A DNA stretch of 64,000 bases, from NCBI GenBank assembly GCA_963703855.1, contig CAVPFW010000015.1, positions 186,001-250,000 on the forward strand, written 5' to 3'. Origin of the DNA: AP-15 sp963703855. Lineage in GTDB: Bacteria; Pseudomonadota; Alphaproteobacteria; ATCC43930; CGMCC-115725. Below, piece after piece: positions 26,490-37,578 of the stretch. Numbering within the stretch: the first letter of the stretch is position 1; each line of letters opens with the position of its first letter. The position numbers and the translations under genes were made by a program. The notes beneath the pieces are model-generated. The model saw nothing but the letters and a program-made list of their open reading frames with translations. It had not been told where the DNA came from and searched no databases.

Positions 26490-28538
26490 TCAGCCTTCGC
26501 CGGCCAGCCCGCGCTGGCGCAGCAGCGCGGCGATGTCGGGGTCGCGGCCGCGAAAGGCGCGATAGAGCGCCATCGGGTCGCGCGTGTCGCCGGCGCTGTA
26601 GATGTCCTCGAGGCGCGCCGCCAATGCCGGGTCGAACACATCGCCGGCTTCGGTAAAGGCGGCAAAGCCGTCGGTCTCCAGCACCGCGGCCCACAGATAG
26701 GCGTAGTAGCCTGCGGCGTAGCCGCCGCCGGCGAACAGATGCTGAAAATGCGCCGGACGGTGGCGCAGGCCGATCTCGCGCGGCACCTCGTATTGTTCGA
26801 GAAATTCGCGCTCGAACCGCTCCGGATCGAGGTTTTCGGGGTGCGGCTCGCGGTGCAGCTCGAGGTCCAACAGGGCCGAGGCGGTGTATTCGACCGTGGC
26901 AAAGCCCTCGTTGAAGGTGCGGGCGGCGAGCAGCCGGCGCAGCAGCGCCTCGGGAATGGGTTCGCCGGTTTGATAATGGCGGGCGTATTTGCGCAGATTC
27001 TCCGGCGCCGACATCCAATGCTCGAAAATCTGCGACGGGAACTCGACGAAATCGCGGCGCACCGCGGTGCCCGACTGCGAGGGATAACGCACCCGGCTCA
27101 GCAATGCGTGCAGGCCGTGGCCGAATTCGTGAAACAGGGTCTCGGCGTCGTCGAAGCTCAGCAGGGTCGGGTCACCCCCGGCAAACTCCGACCTGGCGAA
27201 GTTGTTGTTGTTGACCACGATCGGCGCCACCGGGCCGTCCAGATTTTGCTGGTCGCGATAGCGGCTCGACCACGCGCCCGAATGCTTGCCGGGCCGGGCG
27301 AAATTATCGTGCAGAAAGAGGCCGACATGGTCGCCCGCCCGGTCGCGCACCTCCCACGCCCGAACGTCCGGGTGATAGACCGGCAGGTCCGGGCGGGCGG
27401 TAAAGGTCAGCCCGAACAGACGCCCGGCGGTGGCGAATGCCGCCGCGACCATGTTGTCGAGCACGAAATAGGGTTTGACCTCGGCCTCGTCGAGATCGTA
27501 CCGGGCGTGGCGCACCTGTTCGGCGTAATAACGCCAGTCCCACGGCTCGATCGGTTCGTTGAGCCCCTCGGCGCGCGCGATCTCTTCGAGCGCCGCGCGC
27601 TCCTCGTTCGCCTTGTGCTTGGCCGGGTGCCAGACCTCGAGCAGCAGGCGCTCGACCGCGGCGGCGGTCTTGGCCATCGAATTGTCGAGCCGGTAGGCGG
27701 CGAAATCGGCGTGGCCGAGGAGCCGGGCCTGCTCGGCGCGCAGGGCCATGATCTCGCGGATCAGCGGCCGGTTGTCGGCCTCGCCCGGGTGGGTCCCGCG
27801 CGCGGTCCACGCCTGGTGCGCGGTGCGGCGCAGGTCGCGGCGCGACGAAAAGGTCAGAAACGGCTCGATCGACGAGCGCGCGAGGGTCACGACATAATGC
27901 CCCTCGAGACCGCGCTCGGCGGCGGCTTGGGCGGCGGCGGCGCGGGCAAAGCCGGGAAGCCCGTCGAGGTCGGCCTGGTCGAGCATCAGCCGCCATTCGC
28001 GCTCGTCATGCAGCACGTTCTGGCCGAACCGGGTGTGCAGGGTCGCCAGGCGCTCGCCGATCGCCGCCATCCGGGCTTTCTGCTCGGGCCCGAGCAACGC
28101 CCCGGCGCGCACCAGGCGCAGATGGTGCCGCTCGACCAGGCGCATCTGGTCCTCGGCCAGCTCGAGCTCGCCGCGCCGGGCGTGGAGATCGGCGATCCGC
28201 GCAAACAAGCCCGCGTCGAGCGCGATGCGCATCTGATGCTGGGCGAGCCTCGGCGCATAGTCGCGGGCGATCTGTTCGAGCGCCGGGCTGGTGTCGCTGG
28301 CATCGAGGTTGTGGAACACCCGGCTGACCCGGTCGAGCAATTGCCCGCTGCGCTCCAGCCCCTCGACCGTGTCGGCGAAGCTCGCCGGCGCCGGCGCAGC
28401 GACGATCGCCGCGATCTCGGCCAGCTGCTCCTCCATGCCGCGGTCGAACGCCGGCGGAAAATGCTCCGGCCGGATCCGGTCGAACGGCGGCATGCCGAAC
28501 GGCGTCGTCCACACCTCGAAAAACGGGTTCTCGGTCAT
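26490..28538 (-). CDS. dcp: Peptidyl-dipeptidase Dcp, M3 family metallopeptidase
   Basis: 682-residue zinc peptidase, nearly the length of E. coli Dcp, which removes C-terminal dipeptides from oligopeptides in the cytoplasm. The zinc site is LFHEFGHGLHALLSR (His470, Glu471, His474). Other family blocks fit Dcp closely: ENPFFEVWTTPFGMPPFDRI at the N-terminus, PWDWRYYAEQVRHARYDLDE, YHPDVRAWEVRDRAGDHVGL, RDFVEFPSQIFEHWM and HLFAGGGYAAGYYAYLWAAV. No signal peptide. It stands alone between the carbonic anhydrase-like gene and a repeat-rich gap. Confidence 0.93.
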   Translation of the reverse strand: MTENPFFEVWTTPFGMPPFDRIRPEHFPPAFDRGMEEQLAEIAAIVAAPAPASFADTVEGLERSGQLLDRVSRVFHNLDASDTSPALEQIARDYAPRLAQHQMRIALDAGLFARIADLHARRGELELAEDQMRLVERHHLRLVRAGALLGPEQKARMAAIGERLATLHTRFGQNVLHDEREWRLMLDQADLDGLPGFARAAAAQAAAERGLEGHYVVTLARSSIEPFLTFSSRRDLRRTAHQAWTARGTHPGEADNRPLIREIMALRAEQARLLGHADFAAYRLDNSMAKTAAAVERLLLEVWHPAKHKANEERAALEEIARAEGLNEPIEPWDWRYYAEQVRHARYDLDEAEVKPYFVLDNMVAAAFATAGRLFGLTFTARPDLPVYHPDVRAWEVRDRAGDHVGLFLHDNFARPGKHSGAWSSRYRDQQNLDGPVAPIVVNNNNFARSEFAGGDPTLLSFDDAETLFHEFGHGLHALLSRVRYPSQSGTAVRRDFVEFPSQIFEHWMSAPENLRKYARHYQTGEPIPEALLRRLLAARTFNEGFATVEYTASALLDLELHREPHPENLDPERFEREFLEQYEVPREIGLRHRPAHFQHLFAGGGYAAGYYAYLWAAVLETDGFAAFTEAGDVFDPALAARLEDIYSAGDTRDPMALYRAFRGRDPDIAALLRQRGLAGEG

Positions 28539-28746
28539 TCAGCGTTCCCCGATCGGATCGGCGACCATAGCCCATGATATGGGCTCGGGTCGCCGCCAGC
28601 GCGCGCCGCGCCCCAAAACACCGCGCCCGCCCGTCGACGCTTAGCCGGGGAGGAAAGCCGATGCATTCGGCAACCCCGGCGATTTCGCGGCCGGTAACCG
28701 GCAGGGCTCAGGCGCATTCGGATGGTGCACCCTCACGGCTCTCGTC

Positions 28747-28806
28747 GTGCCCGGCCCACGGGTCCGCGCCTCTCGCGGCCCGAGGACAAGCGTTGTGCCA
28801 GGCATC
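28747..28806 (+). repeat. Intergenic palindromic repeat, family 2 copy
   Basis: CCCGGCCCACGGGTCCGCG, a TCTCGCGG loop and CCCGAGGACAAGC then TTGTGCC. The reverse complement is found at 44596-44647 with few changes; a more diverged copy is at 18643-18692. Confidence 0.55.
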
Positions 28807-28872
28807 CACGGCTGTACAGTTCCACAACGCCGATAGCTCAACGCGCGAGGCCTCGGCCAGCCGCTACGCCGT

Positions 28873-28932
28873 TTAATCGGGCAACGCCTTCTTCTTAATC
28901 GGGCAACGCCTTCTTAATCGGGCAACGCCTCT
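28873..28932 (+). repeat. Threefold short tandem repeat
   Basis: The unit TTAATCGGGCAACGCCTTC occurs three times starting at 28873, 28895 and 28914; the first spacing is longer by one TTC. On the minus strand each unit reads ALPD followed by a TAA stop, so the repeat could be a multiplied gene end, but no upstream gene was recognised. Confidence 0.7.
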
Positions 28933-29501
28933 CCCCAGGCTATTGATATAACCGCACAGGTATGGTATACGCAATTGCATGGGAAATCCGCATCGCCGCC
29001 TCAAAAACCGCCGGTCGAATGTTGCGCCGCGCGGGCCGCGGCCTGATCTCGACCTGATAAAACAGGTGAAACAGGTGGTCGCGTTCCTTTTGTCGATCTG
29101 CGGGTGTGCCACGGCCGCTCTTGCCGCGCGGCGGGCTCGGCGCTCTGCCGGCGAGCGCGTGGCGGCCCGGGCCGAGCGCGATGGCGATCCATTTTCGGCG
29201 CTCCGTCGGGCTCGGGGTCGTGTGCCGCGCGCGAGACTTCGCGCCGGGGAGGCTCGCCCTGTTTTCTATCTGTAGAAACAGGAGGAACGGAGGGCGGGAG
29301 GCGGCCGCGATGCGGCAATCCCGATCGGTTGCAGGCGGGTCCGCAGAAACGGTGTCCGCGATCCCGATCTCGAGCACCCCTTGCCCGGACTTGTTCCGGG
29401 CATCCACGTATTGAACCCGGTATGGCCCGATCGAAGAAAGGCGTCGATTGCATGGTTGTCGCCCACCGCTGCAGCCGTGGCCCTGTCCCGGCGATCGGCG
29501 T

Positions 29502-29690
29502 CGGACCGCGGGCCTCTGGCCCGCATGCGGGCCAGAGGCCCGCGCTCCCGGTCAGTCGCGATCGGGAAGCGGGTCGCGATCACGCGATTCTCGAGGATGC
29601 CGCGGCCCGCCTGCGGGCGGGACACAAGCTCTCGGTCACTCGATCGGGAAGCGGGTCGCGATCACGCAGTTTTCGAGGATGCCGCGGCCG
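29502..29690 (-). repeat. Two tandem copies of the composite palindromic repeat, one reaching into a coding sequence
   Basis: Read on the minus strand, the module for RGILEN-VIATRFPI occurs at 29689-29641 and again at 29608-29559, about 82 bp apart and almost identical. The second copy is followed by CTGACCGGGAGCGC and a perfect 36-bp palindrome (29508-29543, core GGCCCGCATGCGGGCC) and CGGTCCG. The first copy forms the last codons of the gene at 29636-30487. Further copies are at 14978 and 16405. Confidence 0.7.
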
Positions 29691-30487
29691 CGGTCGGGGG
29701 GTTGGCGCTCGCGCACGAAGCGCGCGTGCACCTCGGTCATGGCTTCGGCGTCGATGCCGGGCTCGGTCGGGACGTACTGCACGAGGTTGTCGCGAAATCC
29801 GCGCCGGGTCACGTAGATCGGTTGGAGACCGCGGGCGCGCGCGGCCGTGCTCAGCGCGTCGGCCATCGGCCTGACCGCCGGGTTGACCGCGAAATCGGCC
29901 CAGTTGTTGGCCAGGCACCCGCCCGGCGCCAGCGCGTCGAGGCAGCGCGTCCAGAACATCTCGTTGCTGTCGGTCGGCCCCGCCGAATCGTAGAGGTCGA
30001 CGAGGATCGCATCGAACCGGGCGTGGGTCGCGGCGATGAATTGCTGGGCGGGCTCCAAGGTTACCGGCTGGGTCAGGTAGAACCAGCGGCGGGCGATCGC
30101 GACCACGGCCTCGTCGGCGTCGACGAGGGTCGTCGCGCAATCCGGGAAATAGGCGCGCATAAAGCGCCACATCGCCGCGCCGCCGACGCCGAGCAGCAAT
30201 CCGGTGACCGCCTGCCGGCTCATCGCCAAGGCCAAGGACATCAGCCGCTCGTAGTGAAAGACCAGGCGCGCCGGATACATCAGGTCCATGCTCGACTGCT
30301 CGGTCACCTGGGTGCCCCCGCCGAACGAGCCCAAGGTGCGCAGATGGCGCGGCCCGCGGTCGAAATCGACGACGAATACCGGGGCGCCAAAGGTCGGCGC
30401 GCGCCGCAGCAGCCGCACTCGCGCGCCGCCGCCGAAATAATCGAGGACCAGGCGGCGCTGCCGCTCTTCGCCGAAATCCGTGATCAT
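29636..30487 (-). CDS. Spermidine synthase-like protein (polyamine aminopropyltransferase fold)
   Basis: 283 residues resembling the methyltransferase-fold domain of spermidine synthase: QSSMDLMYPARLVFHYERLM, LLLGVGGAAMWRFMRAYFPD (nucleotide-binding glycine loop), TLVDADEAVVAIARRWF, FDAILVDLYDSAGP and LAPGGCLANNWAD. The family includes true polyamine enzymes and many uncharacterised proteins; in this group the activity is unknown. The start at 30487 has no strong ribosome binding site. The final residues (GRGILENCVIATRFPIE) are encoded by a dispersed repeat module that also occurs outside genes, so the C-terminus was probably extended or replaced by that element. Confidence 0.75.
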   Translation of the reverse strand: MITDFGEERQRRLVLDYFGGGARVRLLRRAPTFGAPVFVVDFDRGPRHLRTLGSFGGGTQVTEQSSMDLMYPARLVFHYERLMSLALAMSRQAVTGLLLGVGGAAMWRFMRAYFPDCATTLVDADEAVVAIARRWFYLTQPVTLEPAQQFIAATHARFDAILVDLYDSAGPTDSNEMFWTRCLDALAPGGCLANNWADFAVNPAVRPMADALSTAARARGLQPIYVTRRGFRDNLVQYVPTEPGIDAEAMTEVHARFVRERQPPDRGRGILENCVIATRFPIE

Positions 30488-30797
30488 TGGCCGACGATCG
30501 GGCGGGTCAGGCCATGGCCGGCGCGCAACTACCGCCGACCGCCAGGCGCGGCCAAGCGTCGCGCGAGCCCGCCGCGACGGCCGGCAGATCGGAGAGCAGG
30601 GTGTCAGCGCGATTGATCACGCCCAGCAGTAACCGCGATCCGGCCGGCGATTTCAAGCGCATCTGCTCCGGTTATGGCGCCGCCGCCGGAGCGCGGCTTT
30701 GACGCTGCCCGGCGCGGTCCTTAAAATCGATGCTCCGCAGCTAGCCACGGGCGCGAGCCCCAATGCGGGCTCGACCGGACAAGGAGCGACCAGGAGC
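30488..30797. other. Intergenic region upstream of maeB
   Basis: 310 bp between the divergent spermidine synthase-like gene and maeB. No recognised gene, repeat or clear promoter was found beyond the AAGGAG and GGAG motifs just before the maeB start. Confidence 0.5.
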
Positions 30798-33065
<2,268 letters not shown>

Positions 33066-33101
33066 CCCCGGTCGCAGCCGCGTAATCGTCGCGGCCGCCG
33101 C

Positions 33102-34568
33102 ATGATCGGGCAGCGCGCCGCGAGGCTCTGCCGCAGCCTGAGCTTGGCAATTCCGGCTGCGGCGCCCGGCCTCGTCATCGTTGCCGGACTGGGCTTGAAG
33201 GGAATTTTCGGCCCCGGGCCGGCGCTGATCGCCGGCGCATTCGTGCTGCTGGCAGCCGCCATCGTCATCGGCCGCTTTGTCGGCGCCATTGCCCTCTTGG
33301 GCGATACGATCGACGAGCTTGCCGCCGACAGATCGGCCGGCACATCCGCCGGCAGATTGGAACGTGCGTCATCGCGACGACTGGCAGTCGACCCCCGGCG
33401 TGCCGCCGGTGAAGTTCGGCTGGCGATGCTGCGGCTGGCGCGGGTCGGGCGCGAGCAGGTCGAGAGCGTGCAGGCGCGGCTCGCTGCGGCGGAAGCGATC
33501 ATCGCCGGCGTCCCCGACCCGCTGATCCTGCTCGACGAGCGGCGGCGCATCGTGCGCGCCAACACAGCCGCCGCCGAGTTCGTCGGTGCCCTGTCGCCGC
33601 CGCGCGACCTCGCCGCGGCGCTGCGCAACCCGACCTTGCTGGCGGCGGCGGATGCAGTGTTGCGCGGCGAGACCATGCGCGTGGTCGAGTTCGCCCTGAC
33701 CATACCGGTCGAGCGCCAGCTGCGCGCCCGTTTCGCCCGCATCGCGCACCCGGCGCTCGACGGGGCAATCGCGGTGCTGAGCCTGCACGACATCACCGAA
33801 TTGAAGCGCGCCGAGCAGATGCGCGCCGACTTCATCGCCAATGCGAGCCACGAGCTGCGCACGCCTCTCGCCACCCTGACCGGCTTTATCGAGACCCTGC
33901 GCGGGCCGGCGCGCGACGACGCCGAGGCGCGCGAGCGGTTTCTCGGGATCATGAACGCGCAGGCGGCGCGGATGACCCGACTCGTCGAGGATCTGTTGTC
34001 GCTGTCCCGCATCGAGCTCAACGAGCACGTGCCGCCGCAGGGCCGCGTCGCGCTGCGGCCGATGCTCGATCATCTCGCTCAGGCGCTCGAGCTGCGCGCC
34101 GGCGAGCGCGGCATGCGCATCGTCTTGGCGCTGCCATCCGACCTCCCGGAGGTGCGGGGCGATCGCGACGAGCTCGCCCAGCTGTTCCAGAACCTGCTCG
34201 ACAACGCGATCAAATACGGCCGCGCCGGCAGCGAGATCACGGTCGGCGCCGAGACGGTCGAGCGGCCTGCGACAAATGGCGAGCGCGGCCCGGCCGCCTT
34301 TGTCTCGGTCGCGGTGCGCGATCGCGGCGACGGCATCGCCCGCGAATACCTGCCGCGCCTGACCGAGCGGTTCTACCGCGTCGACACCGCGCGCTCGCGC
34401 GAGATGGGCGGCACCGGGCTCGGGCTGGCGATCGTCAAGCACATCGTCAACCGCCACCGCGGGTTGCTCGAAATCGACAGCACCCCCGGGGTCGGCTCGG
34501 TCTTCACCGTCTTCCTGCGGCCCCGCCTCGCCATATCGCCGCAAGAAAGCCCCGACGGGACGTCATAA
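33102..34568 (+). CDS. phoR: Phosphate regulon sensor histidine kinase PhoR
   Basis: 488 residues. Two hydrophobic segments at the N-terminus (about 15-60) anchor it in the inner membrane, followed by a PAS-like region (LIAGVPDPLILLDERRRIV-like block, IIAGVPDPLILLDERRRIV), the dimerisation/phosphoacceptor motif FIANASHELRTPLATLTGFI with His250, the N-box NLLDNAIKYGRAG and G-boxes DRGDGIAREYLPRLTERFYR and GGTGLGLAIVKHIV. It senses phosphate status through PstSCAB-PhoU and phosphorylates PhoB. It heads the Pho cluster; its stop codon overlaps the first Pho box before pstS. Confidence 0.92.
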   Translation: MIGQRAARLCRSLSLAIPAAAPGLVIVAGLGLKGIFGPGPALIAGAFVLLAAAIVIGRFVGAIALLGDTIDELAADRSAGTSAGRLERASSRRLAVDPRRAAGEVRLAMLRLARVGREQVESVQARLAAAEAIIAGVPDPLILLDERRRIVRANTAAAEFVGALSPPRDLAAALRNPTLLAAADAVLRGETMRVVEFALTIPVERQLRARFARIAHPALDGAIAVLSLHDITELKRAEQMRADFIANASHELRTPLATLTGFIETLRGPARDDAEARERFLGIMNAQAARMTRLVEDLLSLSRIELNEHVPPQGRVALRPMLDHLAQALELRAGERGMRIVLALPSDLPEVRGDRDELAQLFQNLLDNAIKYGRAGSEITVGAETVERPATNGERGPAAFVSVAVRDRGDGIAREYLPRLTERFYRVDTARSREMGGTGLGLAIVKHIVNRHRGLLEIDSTPGVGSVFTVFLRPRLAISPQESPDGTS

Positions 34569-34604
34569 AACTGCAATATCCCCGTCATAAAAGCTTGCGG
34601 ATCG
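34561..34604 (+). promoter_or_regulatory. Tandem Pho boxes (PhoB binding sites) upstream of pstS
   Basis: Four 11-bp steps read CGTCATAAAAC, TGCAATATCCC, CGTCATAAAAG and CTTGCGGATCG. CGTCATAAAA occurs exactly twice, 22 bp apart, as expected for two adjacent PhoB boxes (consensus CTGTCATAAAACTGTCAT-like). The site overlaps the phoR stop and lies 40-80 bp before the pstS start, so PhoB should activate pstS onward under phosphate shortage. Confidence 0.8.
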
Positions 34605-34644
34605 GAGGTTAAACAAAGCCCAAAGAGCCCTCCCGCCACCGCTG

Positions 34645-35709
34645 ATGGAGCAGATTTTGAGCCCCTACCGTGCTGCACTCTTCGGGATTGCCGCCGCCGC
34701 GGCGGTCGGCGTTGCCGCGCAGGCCGCCGAAATCTCCGGCGCCGGCGCCACCTTTCCCTACCCGATCTACGCCAAATGGGCCGAGGCCTATGCTGCCAAG
34801 ACCGGGATCAAGATGAATTACCAGTCGATCGGCTCGGGCGGCGGCATCAAGCAGATCACCTCGAACACCGTCGATTTCGGCGCCTCCGACATGCCGCTGA
34901 AACCCGAAATCCTGGCCAAGGGCGGGCTGATGCAGTTCCCGACGGTCATGGGCGGCGTGGTGCCGGTGGTCAACCTCAAAGGCATCGGCCCCGGCAAGCT
35001 CAAACTCGACGGGAAAACCCTGGCCGAAATCTATCTCGGCAAGATCGCCAACTGGAACGATCCGGCAATCGCCGCCTTGAACAGCGGGGTGAGCCTGCCC
35101 GACACGGCGATCGCGGCGATTCACCGTTCCGACGGGTCGGGCACCAACTTTATCTTCACGCACTACCTGTCGAGCGTCGACCCCGAATTCGCGAGCAAGA
35201 TCGGCGAAAACACCTCGGTCGAATTCCCGAGCGGCATCGGCGGCAAGGGCAATGAGGGCGTGGCCGCGATCAGCGCACGCACCGATGGCGCCATCGGCTA
35301 TGTCGAATACGCCTATGCGCTGCAGAACAAGCTGCCCTTCGTGCTGCTGCGCAACAACGCCGGGGCCTTTGTCGCGCCCGCCAGCAAGGCGTTCCAGGCC
35401 GCCGCCGCCAATGCCGATTGGGCGAAAGCGCCGGGCTTCTATCTGCTGCTGACCGGCCAGCCCGGCGAGGCGAGCTGGCCGATCACCGGCGCCACCTTCA
35501 TCCTGCTGCACAAGCAGCAGGCCAAGCCCGAGGCCGCGCGCCAGGTGATCGACTTTTTCGATTGGGCCTACCACAACGGCGGCACGCTCGCCGAGGGCCT
35601 GGATTACGTGCCGATGCCGGCGAAGGTGGTCAAGCTCGTCGAGAATACCTGGCGCCAAGAGGTCAAGGGCCCCGACGGCAAGCCGGTGTGGACCGGGCCT
35701 GGCTCCTGA
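34645..35709 (+). CDS. pstS: Phosphate ABC transporter substrate-binding protein PstS
   Basis: 354-residue periplasmic phosphate-binding protein. Signal peptide at residues 1-28 (AALFGIAAAAAVGVAAQAAE). The mature part has ISGAGATFPYPIYAKWAEAY, NYQSIGSGGGIKQI, FGASDMPLKPE, IANWNDPAIAALN and IHRSDGSGTNFIFTHYLS, the phosphate-binding signature blocks, and GYVEYAYALQNKL. First gene of pstSCAB, placed after two Pho boxes. The distant purine-rich ribosome binding site is weak (GCCACCGCTG before ATG), so an alternative start a few codons away cannot be excluded. Confidence 0.95.
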   Translation: MEQILSPYRAALFGIAAAAAVGVAAQAAEISGAGATFPYPIYAKWAEAYAAKTGIKMNYQSIGSGGGIKQITSNTVDFGASDMPLKPEILAKGGLMQFPTVMGGVVPVVNLKGIGPGKLKLDGKTLAEIYLGKIANWNDPAIAALNSGVSLPDTAIAAIHRSDGSGTNFIFTHYLSSVDPEFASKIGENTSVEFPSGIGGKGNEGVAAISARTDGAIGYVEYAYALQNKLPFVLLRNNAGAFVAPASKAFQAAAANADWAKAPGFYLLLTGQPGEASWPITGATFILLHKQQAKPEAARQVIDFFDWAYHNGGTLAEGLDYVPMPAKVVKLVENTWRQEVKGPDGKPVWTGPGS

Positions 35710-35758
35710 CGCGGCGCGGCGGTCCCGCGGACCACGGACCCGGGCGGGAGAGTGATCG

Positions 35759-36731
35759 GTGACGGCTGACATCGTTGCGACGCAAATAGCCGTGACGAGT
35801 TCGACGGCGCGGCGGCATCGGCGATTTCGTCTTTCGCCACCTGACCTTCCTCTTTGCCCTTCTGGTTCTGCTGCTGATCGGCGGGATCATGGTCGCGCTG
35901 GTCGCGGGGGCATTTCCGGCATTGCGCACCTTCGGCTTTTCCTTTCTGTTCACCGAGGCCTGGAACCCGGTCACCGACAAGTTCGGCGCGCTCGGGCCGA
36001 TCTACGGCACTCTCGTCACCTCGGCGATCGCGATGCTGGTCGGCATCCCGGTCGCTCTCGGGGTGGCGGTGTTCATCACCGAAATCTGCCCGATCTGGCT
36101 GAAGCGCCCGCTGGCGACGATGATCGAGCTGCTGGCGGCGATCCCGAGCATCATCTACGGGATCTGGGGCCTGTTCGTGTTTGCCCCGTTCGTGCAGGAG
36201 CACATCGAGCCGGCGATCATCGCCACCTTCGGCCGGCTGCCCGGGATCGGGGTATTGTTCGCCGGCCCGCCGCTCGGCATCGGCGTGCTGACCGCCGGCT
36301 TTATCCTCGCGATCATGGTGTTGCCGTTCATCTCCTCGATCATGCGCGACGTGTTCGAGACAGTCCCGCCGATGCTGAAGGAAAGCGCCTACGGGCTCGG
36401 CGCCACCCGCAGCGAGGTCGTCTGGCGGGTGGTCTTGCCGTTCACCCGGATCGGGGTCGTCGGCGGGATCATGCTCGGGCTCGGCCGGGCGCTCGGCGAG
36501 ACCATGGCCGTGACCTTTGTGATCGGCAACGCCCATCGGATCAATCTGTCGATCCTGCAGCCGGGAACGACGATCTCGGCCTCTCTGGCCAACGAATTCA
36601 CCGAGGCCGTCGGCGATCTCTATCAGTCTTCGTTGATCGCGCTCGGCTTCATCCTCTTCGTCATCACCTTTATCGTGCTGGCGATCGCGAAATTGCTGCT
36701 GCTGCGGCTGCAGAAGCAGGCGGGGGGCTGA
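35759..36731 (+). CDS. pstC: Phosphate ABC transporter permease PstC, likely frameshift near the N-terminus
   Basis: Inner-membrane permease. GTG at 35759 follows GGGAG and reads MTADIVATQIAVTSSTARRH; the membrane part continues in another frame as GDFVFRHLTFLFALLVLLLI, which has no start codon of its own before ATG 35889. Using only ATG 35889 would cut the first membrane helix, so an indel near 35810-35822 is inferred. Downstream features are normal: GPIYGTLVTSAIAMLVGIPV, IPSIIYGIWGLFVFAPF, and the EAA-type loop ESAYGLGATRSEVVWRVVLP with GRALGETMAVTFVIGN. About 323 residues after correction. Four bases separate it from pstA. Confidence 0.88.
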
Positions 36732-36735
36732 GCCG

Positions 36736-37578
36736 ATGGACCGCTATACGCGGCGCCGGATCGTCAACGCCGTGGTCATGGGCCTGTCGGTGCTGGCGAC
36801 CGGCTTTGGCCTCTTATGGCTCGTGCTCGTGCTGTGGACCCTGGTCGCGAATGGCGTGGCCGCGATCGCCCCGGCGCTGTTCTCGCAGATGACCCCGCCG
36901 CCGGGCAGCAGCGGGGGACTGTTGAACGCCATTTTCGGCAGCCTGGTCATGACCCTGCTCGCAACCTTGATCGGGACGCCGAGCGGCATTCTCGCCGGCA
37001 CCTTCCTCGCCGAATACAGCCGCGGCAGCCGTTTTGGCGAGATCGTGCGGTTTCTCAACGACATCCTCTTGAGCGCGCCCTCGATCATCGTCGGCCTCTT
37101 CGTCTACGAGGTCGTGGTCGTGCGGATGGGCCATTTCTCGGCCTGGGCCGGGGCGTTGGCATTGGCGATCATCGTGATCCCGGTCGTGGTGCGCACGACC
37201 GAGGACATGCTGACCCTGGTCCCCAACGCGCTTCGCGAAGCGGCGGCGGCCCTCGGCACGCCAAAGTGGAAAATGATCGTATGGATTTCCTATCGCGCGG
37301 CGATCCAGGGGATGGTGACCGGCGTCATGCTCGCGATCGCGCGCATCGCCGGCGAGACCGCGCCGCTCCTCTTCACCGCGCTCAACAATCAGTTCTGGAG
37401 CACCGATCTGAATGCCCCGATGGCCAATCTGCCGGTCGTGATCTTCCAGTTCGCGATGAGCCCTTACGCCGATTGGCAGGTGCTCGCCTGGGGCGGGGCG
37501 TTGCTGATCACGGTCACCGTCCTCTGCCTCAATATCGGCGCCCGAATCCTCGCCTCGTGGAGTACCTTCAAGCCATGA
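36736..37578 (+). CDS. pstA: Phosphate ABC transporter permease PstA
   Basis: 280-residue inner-membrane permease, partner of PstC. Six membrane segments; LLNAIFGSLVMTLLATLIGT, GTFLAEYSRGSRFGEIVRFL, DILLSAPSIIVGLFVYEVVV and the cytoplasmic loop LREAAAALGTPKWKMIVWIS contacting PstB. IARIAGETAPLLFTALNNQF is typical for PstA. It starts four bases after pstC and its stop overlaps the pstB start as ATGA, indicating translational coupling. Confidence 0.95.
   Translation: MDRYTRRRIVNAVVMGLSVLATGFGLLWLVLVLWTLVANGVAAIAPALFSQMTPPPGSSGGLLNAIFGSLVMTLLATLIGTPSGILAGTFLAEYSRGSRFGEIVRFLNDILLSAPSIIVGLFVYEVVVVRMGHFSAWAGALALAIIVIPVVVRTTEDMLTLVPNALREAAAALGTPKWKMIVWISYRAAIQGMVTGVMLAIARIAGETAPLLFTALNNQFWSTDLNAPMANLPVVIFQFAMSPYADWQVLAWGGALLITVTVLCLNIGARILASWSTFKP

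Larger units (their letters stand above)
28539..29635. other. Gene-poor, repeat-rich interval between dcp and the spermidine synthase-like gene
   Basis: About 1.1 kb with no coding sequence that could be supported. It contains a family 2 repeat (28747-28806), a short tandem repeat (28873-28932), an AT-rich stretch around 28938-28980 (ATTGATATAACCGC, TATGGTATACGC) that could hold a promoter, a palindrome of the TTGCCCGGACTTGTTCCGGG type at 29390-29410 and the composite repeat from 29502. Short open frames here translate to low-complexity, repeat-derived sequence. Confidence 0.6.

Noticed and set aside
28940..29407. 155-codon minus-strand frame
   Set aside because: The first residues come from an intergenic palindromic repeat (CCCGGACTTGTTCCGGG type) and the rest shows no family or signal features.
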